The notes under the pieces were generated by a model. It searched no databases and was not told where the DNA came from. It saw only the letters and a list, made by a program, of their open reading frames with translations. Source: an uncultured Alcanivorax sp. (GTDB lineage: Bacteria > Pseudomonadota > Gammaproteobacteria > Pseudomonadales > Alcanivoracaceae). From it: 64,000 bases of DNA. The number at the start of each line of letters is the position of its first letter. The stretch's first letter is position 1. Shown in pieces: positions 7,633 through 17,169 of the stretch. The DNA lies in the NCBI RefSeq assembly GCF_947258575.1, contig NZ_CAMYIV010000010.1, forward strand, positions 236,814 through 300,813. Direction: 5' to 3'. A program made the position numbers and the translations under genes.

Positions 7633-8301
7633 TTAAGCTGCGTTGCGGCGTTTAGCGATGGCGCGCAGGACGATCTGGCACTGGTTTTCGCCGTATTCGC
7701 GAATGTCTGCTTCGGCATCAGCGGTGTTGCGGCCGACCACGTTGATCAGCAGGCGCTTGAACAGCTGCAGGGAAACGTCGAACTCGGAGGTGTCTTCCTG
7801 CAGGGCGATAAACGTATAGCGCTTGAGCAGGGGGATCAGGTCGACAATGTCATCGGCCAGGTAGCGGTTGTTGGCGAATCGTTCGGTGGCGATTTCCACA
7901 AAGCGGAAGGCCAGCTGGTGGGCGGCGGGCAGGTCGTTGCCCTGATAGTGCTGCTCCAGTTGCGGCAGCATTTCCACCATGTCCTCGATCTGGCCGGGCA
8001 TCCAGTTGCTGGCAGCCTGGCCTGCCAGTCGCGACAGCAACATGAACAGGAAGTCGTAAAGGTCGTGAACCTGCTCATCAGTGACGTCGCACACCCGTGC
8101 GCCCTTGCGCGGCTGCAGCTCGATCAGGTGCTGCTTTTCCAGCACGCGAAAGGCCTCCCGAAGTGAGTTAGTGCTCACATCAAGTTGCTTGGCCAGATCA
8201 TTTTCCGGCAGGCGGGCCCCGGGTGCCAGGGTGCCAGTGATGATCTGCTCGGCCAGGTGCTGGGCGATTTGTTCGCTCAGGCTGACGGCTTTCAACGACA
8301 T
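7633..8301 (-). CDS. GntR-family (FadR/VanR subgroup) regulator divergent from alkB2
   Basis: 222 residues. The N-terminal winged helix (about 8-75) shows the GntR pattern LAEQIITGTLAPGARLPENDLAKQLDVSTNSLREAFRVLE; the rest is an all-helical FCD-type ligand domain. Family members are usually repressors released by a small acid or acyl ligand. The gene is divergent from alkB2 with 152 bases between the starts, and an operator-like palindrome overlaps the alkB2 -35 box, so it very likely controls alkB2 and itself. Which molecule it senses (fatty acid, alkanol or acyl-CoA) is not visible. The same gntR-alkB2 pairing is known in Alcanivorax. Confidence 0.9.
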   Translation of the reverse strand: MSLKAVSLSEQIAQHLAEQIITGTLAPGARLPENDLAKQLDVSTNSLREAFRVLEKQHLIELQPRKGARVCDVTDEQVHDLYDFLFMLLSRLAGQAASNWMPGQIEDMVEMLPQLEQHYQGNDLPAAHQLAFRFVEIATERFANNRYLADDIVDLIPLLKRYTFIALQEDTSEFDVSLQLFKRLLINVVGRNTADAEADIREYGENQCQIVLRAIAKRRNAA

Positions 8302-8367
8302 GACAACGGTCCTTTTCAGCTTCGGCGGGAATTATCCTCCGAGGTTGTTACTATGTCACTAAATGAG

Positions 8368-8400
8368 TTGTTTGACAATTCAAGAAATCAGGGATAGCCT
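8368..8400 (+). promoter_or_regulatory. Candidate alkB2 promoter with overlapping GntR-type operator
   Basis: A perfect -35 TTGACA (8372-8377) is followed after 17 bases by TAGCCT (8395-8400) as a weak -10. The palindrome TTGTTTGACAA (8368-8378), of the GntR form GT-n3-AC, covers the -35. A repressor bound there would block RNA polymerase. Start of transcription would be near 8407, leaving a leader of about 47 bases. Confidence 0.55.
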
Positions 8401-8453
8401 AACCGTCACATTGAAGACTGTTACTTTTGGCTTGAACTAGCGAGGTATGAGCC

Positions 8454-9602
8454 ATGTTCGAGAGCATGAATGCTGACGTAATGCTAAAAATGAAAAAATA
8501 CGGTTACCTGACTTTCTGGGCCTTGATGGTGCCGCTGGTGCCGTTTTCTGCCTTTGTGGGTGTAGAGAGCGGCACACAGGACTACTGGGCGTGGTTCATG
8601 TATGTCTTCATCTTCGGGATTATTCCGATCCTGGATTTCCTGGTGGGTAAGGACCCGAGCAACCCGAACGAGGAAGTTCAGGTGCCGACCATGAGCGAGG
8701 AAATCTTCTATCGGGTGTCCGCCATCGCCATGGGCTTTGTGTGGATCGCGGTGCTGTTCTACGCCGGCCACGTTTTCATGACCAATGATTACGGCCTGCT
8801 CGGCAAGATCGGCTGGATCGTGTCCATCGGTACCGTGGGTGGCATCATTGCCATCAACCTGGGTCACGAGCTGATCCACAAGGATCCGAAGGTGGAAAAC
8901 TGGATGGGTGGGCTGTTGCTGTCCACTGTGACCTACGCCGGCTTCAAGGTGGAGCACGTGCGTGGTCACCATGTCCATGTATCTACGCCAGACGATGCGT
9001 CTTCCAGCCGCTACAATCAGAGCCTGTATGACTTCCTGCCCAAGGCGTTTGTGCGCAATTTCAAGAATGCCTGGAGCCTGGAAAAGAAATACCTGGAGCG
9101 TAAGGGCAAGAAGAACATCAGCGTTCATAACGAACTGATCTGGTGGTACAGCATTTCTGCCTTGTTCGCGGTGACCTTCGGGCTGCTGTGGGGCTGGCAG
9201 GGTGTGGTGTTCTTCCTGGGCCAGAGCTTCTTCGCCGCACTGGCACTGGAGATCATCAACTATATCGAACACTACGGTCTGCACCGTCGTGTAAACGATA
9301 AAGGTCGCTTCGAGCGGGTAACGCCGGCCCACAGCTGGAACTCCAACTACCTGCTGACCAACCTGGCCCTGTTCCAGCTGCAGCGTCACAGTGATCACCA
9401 TGCTTACGCCAAGCGTCGTTATCAGGTGTTGCGTCACTATGACGAAAGCCCGCAGCTGCCGGCCGGTTACGCCACCATGTTTGTGCTGGCAATGATCCCG
9501 CCGCTGTGGAAGAAAGTGATGAACCCGCGGGTGGAAGCCTACTACGAAGGTGAGCTGGACCAGCTGTTCCGCGAATCCAAGCGGGTTAACAATATCGCGT
9601 AA
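8454..9602 (+). CDS. alkB2: Alkane 1-monooxygenase (AlkB2 type)
   Basis: 382 residues, integral membrane non-haem di-iron hydroxylase that turns medium-chain n-alkanes into 1-alkanols using electrons from rubredoxin. All signature histidines are present: HELIHKD (138-144), EHVRGHHVHV (167-176), NYIEHYGLHR (269-278) and LQRHSDHHAY (309-318), with about six hydrophobic segments. An in-frame ATG at 8469 is a possible alternative start. No rubredoxin, rubredoxin reductase or alcohol dehydrogenase gene is adjacent, so electron partners are encoded elsewhere. The ferredoxin-NADP reductase at 33 kb is not an obvious partner. Transcription is probably under the divergent GntR. A strong terminator follows. 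Confidence 0.97.
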   Translation: MFESMNADVMLKMKKYGYLTFWALMVPLVPFSAFVGVESGTQDYWAWFMYVFIFGIIPILDFLVGKDPSNPNEEVQVPTMSEEIFYRVSAIAMGFVWIAVLFYAGHVFMTNDYGLLGKIGWIVSIGTVGGIIAINLGHELIHKDPKVENWMGGLLLSTVTYAGFKVEHVRGHHVHVSTPDDASSSRYNQSLYDFLPKAFVRNFKNAWSLEKKYLERKGKKNISVHNELIWWYSISALFAVTFGLLWGWQGVVFFLGQSFFAALALEIINYIEHYGLHRRVNDKGRFERVTPAHSWNSNYLLTNLALFQLQRHSDHHAYAKRRYQVLRHYDESPQLPAGYATMFVLAMIPPLWKKVMNPRVEAYYEGELDQLFRESKRVNNIA

Positions 9603-9606
9603 GAGC

Positions 9607-9928
9607 AGTTAACAGTTAATAATTAATAGTTAACAGCTAGAACAAGAAAGCCCCGGCATTGCCGGGGCTTTTTCGTTTCTGCGAAGCTTACTGTGGGAAG
9701 CGATGCTTGCATCGCGAATAGCGGCGTTTCTGTGAATCCTTTCGCGTCTCAAGTGGCGTATTCGCCACGCTCACCCTTCGGGCTGCACTTCGTGGGTTAC
9801 TCCGCTACGCCCCGTTCCTACACCGGGGGCCGTGGGTTCGTGCCGTTCTGTTGGCGCGGGCAAGCCCTCTCCGTTGGCAGGGCACAGCCCCGCGCAACTA
9901 TTAACTATTCACTGTTAACTATTAACTG
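9607..9928. repeat. Paired inverted arrays of the 7-bp repeat (copy 2) filling the alkB2-trkH gap
   Basis: Left arm 9607-9637 (minus strand TTAACTA TTAATTA TTAACTG TTAACTG) and right arm 9901-9928 (TTAACTA TTCACTG TTAACTA TTAACTG) enclose about 265 bp. Inside are the alkB2 terminator, a REP-like hairpin around GCGATGCTTGCATCGC (9702-9717) and low-complexity sequence without a gene. The right arm stops three bases before the trkH stop codon. Nothing else is seen in this 329-bp gap. Confidence 0.85.
9648..9674 (+). terminator. Rho-independent terminator of alkB2
   Basis: A 12-bp perfect stem AAAGCCCCGGCA/TGCCGGGGCTTT with a one-base loop and five T in the tail, 46 bases after the alkB2 stop. 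The A-run on the left lets it also serve transcripts from trkH on the other strand. Confidence 0.92.
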
Positions 9929-9931
9929 CTT

Positions 9932-11383
9932 TCATTGTCGCCAGAACATGGGCGTAAACAGCACGAGCAGGGTGAATACCTCAAGTCGCCCGGCAACCAT
10001 CAGTACCGTCATCATCCACTTGGCACTATCGGTAATGTTGGCAAAGCCGCCGCCAACCTGGCCGATACCGACGCCCAGGTTATTGAGGCTGGCAGCCACG
10101 GCGCTGACGGCGGTGGTCAGGTCCATGCCGGTCATGGTGAACAGCAGGGTGAAGATGACCGACAGGGTGATATAAACCCCGACAAAGCCCCAGACCGCCT
10201 GTAAAACCCGATCCGGCACCGAGTGGCGGCCAAAGCGCAGGGCAAACATGCCGTTGGGGTAAATCAGCCGTCGCAGTTCGCGCACGCTGTGGTGGAACAC
10301 CAGGGCGGCGCGCACCGCTTTCATGCCGCCACCGGTGGAACCGGCGCAGCCGCCGATGAAGCTGGTGAAGATCAGCAGGTAAGGAATAAAGCCCGGCCAG
10401 GCGGCGGCGTTGGTGCTGGTGAGCCCGGTGCCCGTGCTGAACGACGCCACCTGGAAAGCGGAGTGGCGCAGCGCATCATCGGCAGTCACATCGACTTCGA
10501 AAGCCAGCAGGCCCACGGTAATCAGCCCGGTATAAAGCAGGAACAGGGTCATGAAAAAGCGGAATTCCGGGTCTAGTACATAGGCCATTAGTGAGCGACC
10601 GCGCCAGACAGCAAAGTGCAATGCGAAATTAAGGCCGCCAATAAGAATAAACAGGGTGGCAGTCCAGTCGATCCAGGGGTTGTCCCAGTAGGCCATGGAG
10701 GCGTCGTGGGTGGAGAAGCCGCCGGTGGCCACGGTGCTGAAACTGTGGCAGATGGCATCAAATATGGTCATGCCTGCCGCCCAGTAGAGCACGGCGCAGG
10801 CCATGGTGATAAACAGATAGAGCAGCCACAGAGCCTTCGCGGTTTCGGCAATACGCGGGGTGAGCTTGGCATCCTTCATGGGGCCGGGAATTTCTGCCTT
10901 GTACAGCTGCATGCCGCCAACGCCGAGCATGGGCAGAATCGCTACCGCCAGTACCACTACGCCCATACCGCCCAGCCACTGCAGTTGCTGGCGATAGAAG
11001 AGAATGGATTTGGGCAGGAAATCGATGCCGGAAAGAATGGTGGCGCCGGTGGTGGTCAACCCGGACATGGATTCAAACACTGCATCGGTAAAGCCCACCG
11101 GCACGTCATCGCTGATATACAGCGGCAAGGCCCCGATCAGCCCCAGTACCGACCAGAACAGGGTCACTACCAGAAAGCCGTCGCGGGTTTGCAGCTCTTC
11201 CTTGTGCTTGAAGAAGGGCAGCCACAGGGCCAGCCCCAAAAGCAGGGTGATGACGAATGACACTAGGAAGGGGCCTTCGCTACCTTCCTGATACCAGTAG
11301 GAGACAGCGACGGGCGGCATCATGGTGAAGCTGAACACCACCAGTAGCAGGCCGAGAATTTTCGAGATCAGTGCAAAGTGCAT
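9932..11383 (-). CDS. trkH: TrkH potassium-uptake membrane subunit
   Basis: 483 residues with about ten to twelve hydrophobic segments. Pore-loop motifs are visible, e.g. GLTTTGATIL, STVATGGFSTHD, SFSTGTGLTSTN and AASLNNLGVGIGQVG; each of the four pore repeats ends in a filter Gly. The protein forms the ion path of the low-affinity K+ importer and works with the cytoplasmic NAD-binding gate TrkA, whose gene lies 21 bases upstream on the same strand. It is the last gene of the def-fmt-rsmB-trkA-trkH run. Confidence 0.96.
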   Translation of the reverse strand: MHFALISKILGLLLVVFSFTMMPPVAVSYWYQEGSEGPFLVSFVITLLLGLALWLPFFKHKEELQTRDGFLVVTLFWSVLGLIGALPLYISDDVPVGFTDAVFESMSGLTTTGATILSGIDFLPKSILFYRQQLQWLGGMGVVVLAVAILPMLGVGGMQLYKAEIPGPMKDAKLTPRIAETAKALWLLYLFITMACAVLYWAAGMTIFDAICHSFSTVATGGFSTHDASMAYWDNPWIDWTATLFILIGGLNFALHFAVWRGRSLMAYVLDPEFRFFMTLFLLYTGLITVGLLAFEVDVTADDALRHSAFQVASFSTGTGLTSTNAAAWPGFIPYLLIFTSFIGGCAGSTGGGMKAVRAALVFHHSVRELRRLIYPNGMFALRFGRHSVPDRVLQAVWGFVGVYITLSVIFTLLFTMTGMDLTTAVSAVAASLNNLGVGIGQVGGGFANITDSAKWMMTVLMVAGRLEVFTLLVLFTPMFWRQ

Positions 11384-11404
11384 GCGCTGGCGTGGCCTCG
11401 GCCG

Positions 11405-12781
11405 TCAGAAGAAGGTAAACCCGACCTGGAACAGTTTTTCCACGTCCCGGGTGCGGCGTTTGTCGATCAGGAACAGGATCACATGATCATCGGGTTCGAT
11501 GACCACATCATCGTGGGCAATCAGCACCTTTTCACCGCGCACGATGGCACCGATGGTGGTGCCTTCCGGCAGGTCGATGTCTTCAACAGCTCGGCCCACT
11601 ACTTTGGACGATTTGCTGTCGCCGTGAGCGATCGCCTCGATGGCTTCCGCGGCACCCCGGCGCAGGGAATAGACGTTGACCACATCGCCCCGCCGCACAT
11701 GGCTGAGCAGGCTGCCGATGGTGGACTGCTGGGGCGAGATGGCGATATCGATATCGTGGCCCTGGACCAGATCCACATAGGCCGGGTTGGAGATCAGCGT
11801 CATCACCTTGCGCGCGCCCAGTCTTTTGGCCAGTAATGAGGCCATGATGTTGGCCTCGTCATCGTTGGTGAGGGCGCAGAACACGTCGGTGTTTTCGATG
11901 TTGGCCTTGAGCAGTTCGTCCCGGTCCGTGGCGAGCCCTTGCAACACCACGGTCTGGTGCAGTTTTTCGCCGAGCCATTCCGCGCGGCCGGGGCTGCGCT
12001 CAAGAACTTTCACGTTATAGCGGTGCTGGATGCTCTTGGCGAGCCGGTAACCGATGTTGCCGCCGCCGGCGATAAGAATGCGTTTGTAGTTATGTTCCAG
12101 GCGACGCAGTTCGCTCATCACCGCACGGATATCGTTCTTGGCGGCGATGAAGAAGACCTCATCATCTGCTTCGATCACCGTGTTGCCTTCGGGAATGATG
12201 GGGCGGCCGCGGCGGAAAATGGCCGCCACTCGGGTGTCCACATTGGGCATGTGCTTGCGCAGTTCGCGCAGCTCGTTGCCTACCAGTGGCCCACCGTAAT
12301 AGGCGCGCACCGCCACCAGCTGTACCCGGCCACCGGCAAAGTTCACCACCTGCAGGGCGCCGGGGTGCTCGATAAGCCGTTTGATATAGTCGGTGACCAC
12401 CTGCTCGGGGCTGATGATCACATCAATGGGCAGGGCGTTTTCGTTGAACAGCTTGTCGGCGCGGCTGGTGTAGTGAGCGGTGCGGATGCGGGCGATTTTC
12501 GAGGGGGTGCGGAACAGGGAGTAGGCCACCTGACAGGCGATCATGTTGACCTCGTCAGAGTTGGTGACCGCGATCAGCATGTCCGCGTCTTCGGCGCCGG
12601 CATCCTTGAGCACCGCCGGGTAACAGCCCATGCCGCGCACGGTGCCGATATCCAGGCGGTCGCCCAGTTCGCGCAGACGTTCCGCATCGGTATCGATGAC
12701 GGTAATGTCGTTGCGCTCGTTGGCCAGGTTCTCGGCCAGGGTGCCGCCCACCTGGCCGGCACCGAGAATAATGATCTTCAT
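11405..12781 (-). CDS. trkA: TrkA, NAD-binding regulatory subunit of K+ uptake
   Basis: 458 residues. Two RCK units are visible, each starting with a nucleotide-binding Rossmann motif: [19 protein letters not shown] at the N-terminus and [15 protein letters not shown] near residue 234, each followed by a TrkA-C half (the second ending in [13 protein letters not shown]). This double architecture is standard for TrkA. It gates the TrkH channel. Gene order rsmB-trkA-trkH gives co-transcription; the 126-base gap to rsmB holds a REP-like GAGCGGCGCTC hairpin. Confidence 0.96.
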   Translation of the reverse strand: MKIIILGAGQVGGTLAENLANERNDITVIDTDAERLRELGDRLDIGTVRGMGCYPAVLKDAGAEDADMLIAVTNSDEVNMIACQVAYSLFRTPSKIARIRTAHYTSRADKLFNENALPIDVIISPEQVVTDYIKRLIEHPGALQVVNFAGGRVQLVAVRAYYGGPLVGNELRELRKHMPNVDTRVAAIFRRGRPIIPEGNTVIEADDEVFFIAAKNDIRAVMSELRRLEHNYKRILIAGGGNIGYRLAKSIQHRYNVKVLERSPGRAEWLGEKLHQTVVLQGLATDRDELLKANIENTDVFCALTNDDEANIMASLLAKRLGARKVMTLISNPAYVDLVQGHDIDIAISPQQSTIGSLLSHVRRGDVVNVYSLRRGAAEAIEAIAHGDSKSSKVVGRAVEDIDLPEGTTIGAIVRGEKVLIAHDDVVIEPDDHVILFLIDKRRTRDVEKLFQVGFTFF

Positions 12782-12907
12782 GCGCTTTGCTGTCTCTCCA
12801 GTCCCCGAACAGCGCGATTTCCTTCCCTGTACATACCAGGGGAGGGGTAGCGCCTCGAGCGGCGCTCTTACACGACTTTTCTCACAAGGGAGAAAAACGC
12901 TGCCCGC

Positions 12908-14212
12908 TCAAGTGTCCTTTCGCAGGCACGCCAGATAAAAACCGTCTGGCCCATGGTGTTGCGGGAACAGCTGCCACCCCGCGCTGACCATTGTGGCCTC
13001 TTCCGGCCGTGGCGTCACATCCCGGGCCTGTGGCTGGCGTTGCAGGAAGGCGCTGACCTGATGATCGTTTTCGTCCCGCAGTACCGAGCAGGTGGCATAT
13101 ACCAGCATGCCGCCGGGTTTGAGCAGCGGCCATAGTGCATCCAGCATGCGCGCTTGTAAATCAACCAGTGCGCGGATGTCGGACGCTTTGCGGTGCCATT
13201 TCACATCCGGCTGGCGGCGCAGGATGCCGGTGGCGGAGCAGGGGGCATCAAGCAGGATGGCGTCGAAGGGTGTGCCATCCCACCAACTCGACGGGTTGCT
13301 GGCATCGCCTTGCAGCAAGGTAACGTCGGCATTGAGGCGGGCCAGGTTTTCTTTGATGCGTGCCAGCCGTTTGCCTTCCAGTTCCAGGGCGACCAGCTCC
13401 GCGTCGGGGAATTTCTCGCAGAGCTGACCGGTCTTGCCGCCGGGGGCGGCACAGGCATCCAGGATGCGGCCGGTGGGTGGGCATTGCAGGACTTCGCCGG
13501 GTAACTGGGCGGCTTCGTCCTGTACCGACAGGGCGCCCTGTTCAAAACCGGGCAGCTGGAAGACCGGCCGCGCCGGACTCAGGTAGATGCTCCAGGGGGA
13601 CAGCTCGCCGGCGCGGGCGCCGTCGCCGAGGGCGGCGATGGCGCCGGCGCGCTGCTGCTGGCGGCGGTTGACGCGAAGGGTGAAGGGTGGCGTTTGCAGG
13701 TTGGCCCGGGCCATGGCTTCCGCGTCGGCGGGCCAGTCCTGTTGCCAGCGCTTGAATAGCCAGTCCGGCAGGCTGAGGCGGATGTTGGGGCTGGCGTCGG
13801 CGACGGCATCGTCAATCGTCAGCTTGCTGGCCTTGCGCAGAATGGCATTGCTGAGCCCGGCGGCCCAGGGGGCTTTCAGTTTGCGACACAGCTGGGGGTA
13901 GGCGTTGACGATGGCGTGGGCGGGCCGCTCGCTGAACCACAGTTCGTAAAGCCCGGCGAGTAACGCCAGTCGCACCGGCTGGGCACTGGCCTTGAGGGGT
14001 TTGCCCAGTTGCTGGTTGAGCCAGTGGTTGAGTGGGCGCAGGTGGCGGCAGACGCCGAAACAGATGTCGCGCATCAGGCCGCCGTCGGCGCCCTGCAGGG
14101 GGAAGTCGCGCAGCACTTCGCGCAGGCTTTCCCCGTCGCCTTTACCGGGCAGCACCCTGTTGAGGACACGTACCGCGGTCAGGCGCGGGTCAGACGTTGT
14201 CAATGGAGTCAC
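12908..14212 (-). CDS. rsmB: RsmB, 16S rRNA m5C967 methyltransferase
   Basis: 434 residues from GTG 14212, which overlaps the end of fmt by 23 bases and gives the family's usual length; a longer frame upstream is only read-through of fmt. The N-terminal NusB-like domain (about 1-140) is followed by a Rossmann methyltransferase with SAM motif DACAAPGGKTGQL, the catalytic Cys motif DAPCSATGILRR and the second Cys motif YATCSVLRDEND. It methylates C967 of 16S rRNA during 30S maturation. Overlap with fmt indicates coupled translation. Confidence 0.95.
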   Translation of the reverse strand: MTPLTTSDPRLTAVRVLNRVLPGKGDGESLREVLRDFPLQGADGGLMRDICFGVCRHLRPLNHWLNQQLGKPLKASAQPVRLALLAGLYELWFSERPAHAIVNAYPQLCRKLKAPWAAGLSNAILRKASKLTIDDAVADASPNIRLSLPDWLFKRWQQDWPADAEAMARANLQTPPFTLRVNRRQQQRAGAIAALGDGARAGELSPWSIYLSPARPVFQLPGFEQGALSVQDEAAQLPGEVLQCPPTGRILDACAAPGGKTGQLCEKFPDAELVALELEGKRLARIKENLARLNADVTLLQGDASNPSSWWDGTPFDAILLDAPCSATGILRRQPDVKWHRKASDIRALVDLQARMLDALWPLLKPGGMLVYATCSVLRDENDHQVSAFLQRQPQARDVTPRPEEATMVSAGWQLFPQHHGPDGFYLACLRKDT

Positions 14213-15158
14213 CCAGCGGTTCGCCTGCCTTGAACAGATCCGGGTTGCCGCGAAGCAGGTCGGCCACGGCCATGCGTCGCTTGCCGGGCAATTGCAGTTC
14301 TTCAAGAATCAGCATGCCATCGCCGGTGGCCACGTGGATGCCGCTGTCGTCCACGTTGAGGATATGGCCGGGTTCATCGCTATCCCGACCGGGCTGGGGG
14401 CTTTCGCTGGCTTTCCAGATACGCATGGGCTGGCCGTTCAGTGGGACCCAGCTCACCGGAAAGGGATTGAAGGCGCGAATGCGGTTGTAGAGGGCACGGG
14501 TGGGCAGGCGGAAATCCAGCCGCGCTTCGGCCTTGCTCAGTTTGTGGGCGTAGGTGACGCCGTCGTCCGGCTGCGCGGTGGCGTTGGCCAGGTAGTGCTC
14601 AAGATCGTTCAGTACGGTGACCAGCAGGCGGGCGCCCTGGGCGGCGAGCCGGTCATGCAGTTCGCCCCCGGTTTCGTTATCACCAATCGGCAGGCTTTCG
14701 CTGAGCAGCATGGGGCCGGTGTCCAGGCCTGCTTCCATCTGCATGATGGTGTTGCCGGTTTCGGTGTCGCCCATGGTGATGGCGCGCTGGATGGGGGCCG
14801 CACCGCGCCAGCGGGGCAGCAGGGAGCCGTGCACGTTGAGGCAGCCCAGGCGCGGCATATCCAGCACCGCCTGGGGGATGATCAGGCCGTAGGCCACCAC
14901 GACCAGAGCATCCAGATTCAGGTCACGCAGCTGCTGGCGGATCTCGTCGCCCTTGAGGTTTTCCGGCTGCAGTACCGCAATGCCGTGGCTTTCGGCCAGC
15001 ACCTTGACCGGGCTTTGCTGCACTTTCTTGCCGCGCCCGGCGGCCCGGTCCGGCTGGGTGAGTACCGCAACCACCTCGTGGTTACTGTCCAGAACCGCCT
15101 GCAGGCTGGCGGCGGCGAAATCCGGGGTGCCGGCGAAGGCAAGGCGTAAGGGTTTCAA
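14190..15158 (-). CDS. fmt: Methionyl-tRNA formyltransferase
   Basis: 322 residues from TTG 15158, preceded by AGAGG at six bases; another TTG at 15188 would add ten residues without family support. The N-terminus LKPLRLAFAGTPDFAA matches the family start, and the active-site signature HGSLLPRWRGAAPIQRAI is present, as is the C-terminal beta-barrel domain. It adds the formyl group to Met-tRNA for translation initiation and is the partner of the deformylase gene upstream. Confidence 0.96.
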   Translation of the reverse strand: MKPLRLAFAGTPDFAAASLQAVLDSNHEVVAVLTQPDRAAGRGKKVQQSPVKVLAESHGIAVLQPENLKGDEIRQQLRDLNLDALVVVAYGLIIPQAVLDMPRLGCLNVHGSLLPRWRGAAPIQRAITMGDTETGNTIMQMEAGLDTGPMLLSESLPIGDNETGGELHDRLAAQGARLLVTVLNDLEHYLANATAQPDDGVTYAHKLSKAEARLDFRLPTRALYNRIRAFNPFPVSWVPLNGQPMRIWKASESPQPGRDSDEPGHILNVDDSGIHVATGDGMLILEELQLPGKRRMAVADLLRGNPDLFKAGEPLGDSIDNV

Positions 15159-15181
15159 GGTGAACCTCTGATGAGTTGTGA

Positions 15182-15360
15182 GCGGCAAGCTTCAAGCTAC
15201 AAGGTGCAAGGCGCGGATCAGGACGGTGCTAGCTGATATGCGCCCTGCCCGCGTTTAAAAGGACGATTCGCGATGCGAGCATCGTTTCCCACAACGGTGG
15301 AAGGTGCTGGGGCGCGAAGATTTTGCCTTTCCTTGCGGCTTGTTCCTTGTGGCTTGGAGC
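15182..15360. repeat. Inverted CAAGnnnn arrays enclosing a REP-like hairpin between fmt and def
   Basis: The left arm 15182-15212 is an array with period 8-9 (CAAGCTT CAAGCTA CAAGGTG CAAGG). The right arm 15325-15360, read on the minus strand, is similar (CCAAGCC ACAAGGAA CAAGCCG CAAGG). Between them is the hairpin GCGATGCGAGCATCGT (15271-15286). The design, short unit arrays facing each other around a hairpin, is the same as in the 7-bp repeat elements although the unit differs. Confidence 0.6.
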
Positions 15361-15365
15361 TGTCT

Positions 15366-15872
15366 TTAAGCTTGCTGGCGGTGGATCTTTTCCAGTTTCT
15401 TCTTGATGCGATCGCGCTTCAGCCGGGACACATAGTCCACGAACAGCTTGCCATCCAGGTGGTCGATCTCGTGCTGGATACAGGTGGCCAGCAGTTCGTC
15501 GGCTTCTTCCTCGAAGGTATTGCCGTCACGATCCAGCGCCTTGATACGTACCCGGGCCGGGCGTTGTACCTTCTCGTAGAAGCCGGGCACGGACAGACAG
15601 CCCTCTTCATAAGGGGCCACCTCATCGGTGAGCGGGGTGATCTCCGGGTTGATGAACACGCGGGGCTGGGTCTGGTCCTCGGACAGGTCCATCACGATCA
15701 GCCGCTGATGCACATCCACCTGGGTGGCGGCCAGGCCGATGCCCGGGCAGGCGTACATGGTTTCGAACATGTCGTCGATCAGTTTGCGAAGCTCGTCATC
15801 TACCTTTTCCACAGGCTTTGCTACCGTGCGTAGCCGGGGGTCAGGGAATTCCAGTATTTCCAGTTTGGCCAT
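15366..15872 (-). CDS. def: Peptide deformylase
   Basis: 168 residues. The three family motifs are present: GIGLAATQV (44-52), EGCLSVPG (90-97) with metal ligand Cys92, and QHEIDHLDG (133-141) with His134, Glu135 and His138. It removes the formyl group from new proteins as they leave the ribosome. ATG 15872 is preceded by GAGAAGG; the frame is open further upstream but there it only lies antisense to the LysM gene. Divergent from the LysM protein gene, first gene of the def-fmt-rsmB-trkA-trkH run. Confidence 0.97.
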   Translation of the reverse strand: MAKLEILEFPDPRLRTVAKPVEKVDDELRKLIDDMFETMYACPGIGLAATQVDVHQRLIVMDLSEDQTQPRVFINPEITPLTDEVAPYEEGCLSVPGFYEKVQRPARVRIKALDRDGNTFEEEADELLATCIQHEIDHLDGKLFVDYVSRLKRDRIKKKLEKIHRQQA

Positions 15873-16017
15873 GTACCTTCTCGGAAGTTGCGATAGCACT
15901 CGAATTTCGGTTGCTAAATATATGATCGCATTGCTAATATCCAAAAGAAACCGTGTCCGTGAAAACCGGTCCACGGCCGCTCTCGGGGATGAGTCCAATA
16001 ATGATAAAAGGAATCCG

Positions 16018-17091
16018 ATGATGATGAAATCGGTCCAGCGCGCCCTGGCCTTCGGGCTGTTAGTGTCTTTATCCGGCCTGGCGGCTGCCCAGGTCATGCT
16101 CAAAGAGGGGCATCCCGGCAAATATTTCGTCAAGAATGGCGATACCCTTTGGGATATCAGCGCCCGTTTTCTGCAAGAACCCTGGCAATGGCCAGAGATC
16201 TGGCAGATCAATGAAGAAATCAGTAATCCCCATCTTATCTATCCCGGTGATGAAATTCGTCTCACCTATGTGGATGGAGAGCCCCGGCTGTCGGTCAAGC
16301 GTGGTGTGGAAGAGAAGACCCTGCCCAACGGCACGGTCAAGCTCACTCCGAAAGTGCGCGAGATTGCCAATGATGAGGCTATCCCTGCCATTCCTGCCGG
16401 CGCCATTGCTGCTTATCTGAAGGAAGGCTTGGTGGTCAGCCGCCAGGAGATTGCCGAGGCTCCCTACATTGTCGGGGGGCGTGATCGCCGGGTGATCTAC
16501 GGCGAAGGCGACACCGTTTATGCGCGTGATGCCCTGACTCAGTGGGAAAATCTGGATCAGAGCTATGGTATCTACCGTACCGGTGAGCAGTATGTGGACC
16601 CGGATACCAACGAAGTGCTTGGCTATGAGGCCCGGCAGATCGGTCTGGGTCGGGTGGCTGGTCAGGAAGAGGATATGGTGACCCTCAGGGTAACCAAGTC
16701 CAACGAAGATCTGCGTATCGATGATCGGCTGTTCTCTACCGAAGATCGCCGGGTTCGCTCCGTGTTGTACCCGTCGGCGCCGGATACCAAGATCGAAGCC
16801 AAGATAATCCGCTTCTTTGATCGCATCAACAGCGTGGCCCGTAACGATGTGGTGGTGATCAACAAGGGTCTGCGTGATGGTCTGGAAGAAGGCAATGTGC
16901 TGGATGTGTTCGGCCAGGGTGAGGTGGTCCGTGATCGCCAGCGTGGCGACCGGGTGCAGCTGCCCCGGGAAAGAACCGGTTCCATGGTGATCTTCCGTGT
17001 CTTCGACAAGGTCAGCTATGGCTTGATCATGGAATCCCAGCGGCCTATCTACATGAATGATGTCGCCGAAAGCCCGGCGGGCAGCTACTGA
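16018..17091 (+). CDS. LysM-domain peptidoglycan-binding protein
   Basis: 357 residues, starting at the first of three consecutive ATGs (16018, 16021, 16024) behind AAAAGGA. A signal peptide ends at about GLAAAQ. One LysM domain follows ([31 protein letters not shown], about 40-95 with [12 protein letters not shown]). The remaining 250 residues are beta-rich, with no enzymatic motif. Homologues sit beside dprA/def in many gammaproteobacteria. Probably periplasmic, binding peptidoglycan; precise role unknown. Confidence 0.88.
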   Translation: MMMKSVQRALAFGLLVSLSGLAAAQVMLKEGHPGKYFVKNGDTLWDISARFLQEPWQWPEIWQINEEISNPHLIYPGDEIRLTYVDGEPRLSVKRGVEEKTLPNGTVKLTPKVREIANDEAIPAIPAGAIAAYLKEGLVVSRQEIAEAPYIVGGRDRRVIYGEGDTVYARDALTQWENLDQSYGIYRTGEQYVDPDTNEVLGYEARQIGLGRVAGQEEDMVTLRVTKSNEDLRIDDRLFSTEDRRVRSVLYPSAPDTKIEAKIIRFFDRINSVARNDVVVINKGLRDGLEEGNVLDVFGQGEVVRDRQRGDRVQLPRERTGSMVIFRVFDKVSYGLIMESQRPIYMNDVAESPAGSY

Positions 17092-17169
17092 TTTATTAAA
17101 TCGCGGTAGCGCTCACCGCCGGAGTTTCGGCTCCTGACAACCCGTCAAACGCACACAAGGAGGTGGGCG

